Positions 62,477 through 64,000 of a stretch of DNA of 64,000 nt are shown here, in pieces (within the stretch, counting starts at the first letter, position 1; each line of letters opens with the position of its first letter). The position numbers were made by a program, and so were the translations under genes. The DNA is from Candidatus Aquiluna sp. UB-MaderosW2red (GTDB taxonomy: Bacteria > Actinomycetota > Actinomycetes > Actinomycetales > Microbacteriaceae): contig NZ_LT627734.1 of NCBI RefSeq assembly GCF_900100865.1, forward strand, positions 558,001-622,000. Direction: 5' to 3'. Under the pieces are notes generated by a model, which saw only the letters and a list, made by a program, of their open reading frames with translations, did no database searches and was not told where the DNA came from.

Positions 62477-63142
62477 ATGCCACAGCCGGGAGCCACAGAT
62501 CAGACCAAGCTCAATCGTTTGAGCCATAAGGCTTCAAACAGCCAAGTAGAGCTCTACTCCATTTTGGACGCCAACCTGGTTGCCCATGTTGGAATCATTT
62601 TTGAAGACAAACCGCTAGTGATCCCAATGGCCTATGGCCGAGTCGGCAACCTCGTTTATCTTCATGGCTCTTCCGGCTCCAGGCTCATGCGAGCCTTGGC
62701 TGACGGGCCCAATTTGTGCGTGAGTGTCACCGAACTGAATGCAATCAAAGTTGCCCGATCCACCTTTAACTCCGGTATGCATTATCGCTCGGTCGTGATT
62801 TTTGGAAAAGCCGAATTAGTGCCGGATGATTTGAAGGATCGAGCGTTGAACGCGATCAGCAACGCCATGCTGCCGGGGCGGGTCCAAGAGGTTAGGCCTT
62901 CAACCAAAAAAGAACTTGCCGCGAGCCTGATAATTTCATTATCCCTTGATGAGACCTCAGTGAAAATAGCCGTCAATCAAGACGACGATGATCCCGAGGA
63001 CCTAGGCAAAGGCACCTGGTCGGGGATCATTCCATTTGTCACAGGCATTGGAGAGATAGTCTCGGCCGATGAGGAAGCGCAGCGGTTAGAGATTCCCGAG
63101 AGCGTTCGAGAGTTTAGGAGAGGTTCTCCAAAAGCTCGCTAG
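62477..63142 (+). CDS. Pyridoxamine 5'-phosphate oxidase family protein (FMN-binding split barrel)
   Basis: A 221-residue protein with the FMN-binding split-barrel fold, of the nitroreductase/flavin-binding subfamily rather than PdxH: VELYSILDANLVAHVGIIFEDKPLVIPMAYGRVGNLVYLHGSSGSRLMRAL and then LCVSVTELNAIKVARSTFNSGMHYRSVVIFGKAELV. The C-terminal part is less conserved. Substrate unknown; members bind FMN or F420. The stop codon lies inside the converging phospho-sugar mutase gene (29-bp overlap). Its connection to the nucleoside operon is positional only. Confidence 0.82.
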   Translation: MPQPGATDQTKLNRLSHKASNSQVELYSILDANLVAHVGIIFEDKPLVIPMAYGRVGNLVYLHGSSGSRLMRALADGPNLCVSVTELNAIKVARSTFNSGMHYRSVVIFGKAELVPDDLKDRALNAISNAMLPGRVQEVRPSTKKELAASLIISLSLDETSVKIAVNQDDDDPEDLGKGTWSGIIPFVTGIGEIVSADEEAQRLEIPESVREFRRGSPKAR

Positions 63143-64000
63143 CCCAGGAGCTGAGTTCATTAAGTTTTTCTTGGGCTACTAATTCGGAGGGCCCGGTGTA
63201 TTGCAGGTAGCACTTGAGCTTGGGCTCGGTACCTGAAGGCCTGATCACCACGCGAGCATTTCGGCTTTCAAGAATCATGCCGTCTGTTGCAGGGAAATTG
63301 ACCCCCAAAGCCAAATCCTCACTCTTGCAAGCTTCGCCAAGCAAATCGATTGGAGGCGATTGCCTAACCGTCGCCATAATATTTTTGATAATCCCCAGAT
63401 CGGTTACTCGAATCGATACTTGACCAGTTTTCTGATGACCATACCGACCTGCAAGCTCGACTAGATATTCAGCAAGGTCGCTGCCCGAGGCCTTCAGCTC
63501 TGAAGCCAAATCCGCAATCATCAGGGCGGCGGTAATGCCATCCTTATCCGGGGTGAATTCGGGGTCAACGCAGTAGCCGAGAGCCTCTTCGTAACCGTAA
63601 GAGAGGTTCGGAACCTTGGAGATCCACTTAAAGCCGGTCAGAGTTTGCTGGTACTCAAGACCGTAGTGCTTTGCAAGCGCACTCATGTCCAACGACACCA
63701 AAGAGTTGGCAATCACAGTTGCCTTGCCCAAGGTTGCCATGCGGTCGGCAAGTATCAACCCCACTTCGTCGCCAGTCAGCATCCTGAACCCGTCGGTGGA
63801 TTTGATTCCAACCGCCAGGCGGTCAGCATCCGGATCATTCGCCAATATCAAATCCGAGCCAAACTCTGAGGCAGTCTCAAAGCTCAGGTCCATCGCGCCT
63901 TTTTCCTCGGGGTTTGGAAATGCCACGGTTGGAAAACTGCCGTCAGGTTCTTGCTGCTTTGGGACCGACTGAAAATCAAACCCGGTTAGGTCTAAAATCC
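63114..64000 (-). CDS. Phospho-sugar mutase (phosphomannomutase/phosphopentomutase-like), 5' part outside window
   Basis: Only the C-terminal 295 residues are here; the frame continues past the right edge (the ATG at 63926 is internal). The metal-binding loop is ANDPDADRLAVGI, the sugar-binding segment YGYEEALGYCVDPEFTPDKDGITAAL, and the phosphate loop RPSGTEPKLKCYLQY. This matches the PmmB/PGM2 branch (as Rv3308 near add-deoA-cdd in Mycobacterium tuberculosis), which includes phosphopentomutases. With DeoA in this window, conversion of deoxyribose 1-phosphate to 5-phosphate is the likely role, but phosphomannose or phosphoglucose activity is possible. A converging end overlaps the flavin-binding gene. 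Confidence 0.9.
   Translation of the reverse strand, partial: ILDLTGFDFQSVPKQQEPDGSFPTVAFPNPEEKGAMDLSFETASEFGSDLILANDPDADRLAVGIKSTDGFRMLTGDEVGLILADRMATLGKATVIANSLVSLDMSALAKHYGLEYQQTLTGFKWISKVPNLSYGYEEALGYCVDPEFTPDKDGITAALMIADLASELKASGSDLAEYLVELAGRYGHQKTGQVSIRVTDLGIIKNIMATVRQSPPIDLLGEACKSEDLALGVNFPATDGMILESRNARVVIRPSGTEPKLKCYLQYTGPSELVAQEKLNELSSWASELLENLS

Overview
The window is 64 kb of dense chromosomal DNA with mostly core metabolic genes, short gaps and many 1-14 bp overlaps; no gap between genes exceeds about 225 bp. Base composition looks moderate (roughly half G+C by eye). Gene content and order point to an actinobacterium: guaB-guaB3, DUF3817-guaA, sucCD-DUF6350-purNH, sdhCDAB next to cdd-deoA-add and a phospho-sugar mutase, TTG/GTG starts, and several start codons with no Shine-Dalgarno but a -10-like hexamer just upstream. 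A small-genome member of the Microbacteriaceae (freshwater Luna-type, such as Rhodoluna or Aquiluna) is my best guess; this is inference, not a database result. I saw no tRNA, rRNA, insertion sequence, prophage or CRISPR array.

Layout. 1-4.6 kb: the end of a branched-chain amino-acid binding-protein gene, convergent with livHMGF; LivH carries an unusual secreted N-terminal domain, and a 51-residue membrane protein follows livF. 4.9-8.2 kb: guaB, guaB3, SURF1. 8.2-14.2 kb: a mannitol phosphotransferase block (DeoR regulator, separate IIC, IIB and IIA, mtlD, HPr, Enzyme I), which looks like an insert in an otherwise conserved neighbourhood. 14.2-24.9 kb: DUF3817, guaA, a glycerophosphodiesterase, pcrA, sucCD, DUF6350, purN, purH, closed by a two-way terminator. 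25-29 kb: carbonic anhydrase and an asymmetric heterodimeric ABC exporter. 29-35.8 kb: icd, a large glycine-rich surface protein, purU, glyA, folD. 35.8-43.3 kb: a kynurenine pair (kynU-kynA), an ABC exporter and an orphan adenine-type DNA methyltransferase, divergent from an ABC-2 export system. 43.3-46.9 kb: a riboflavin operon (ribD-ribE-ribBA-ribH) under an FMN riboswitch with a visible terminator. 46.9-52.5 kb: trpS, exonuclease III, a Rieske lipoprotein and sdhCDAB. 52.6-64 kb: manC, then a nucleoside uptake and salvage operon (BMP-type ABC importer, cdd, deoA, add), a PTS IIA-IIB pair with no membrane subunit, a flavin-binding protein and a truncated phospho-sugar mutase.

How they work together. 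Purine synthesis and GMP branch genes (purN, purH, guaB, guaA) sit with one-carbon genes (purU, glyA, folD). Nucleosides imported by the ABC system can be deaminated (Cdd, Add) and phosphorolysed (DeoA), and the phospho-sugar mutase may feed the pentose phosphate into central metabolism. Mannitol enters through the PTS and is oxidised by MtlD to fructose 6-phosphate. Succinyl-CoA synthetase, isocitrate dehydrogenase and succinate dehydrogenase supply much of the TCA cycle. The least explained items are the soluble PTS pair in the nucleoside operon, the LivH fusion, the orphan methyltransferase and the glycine-rich surface protein.
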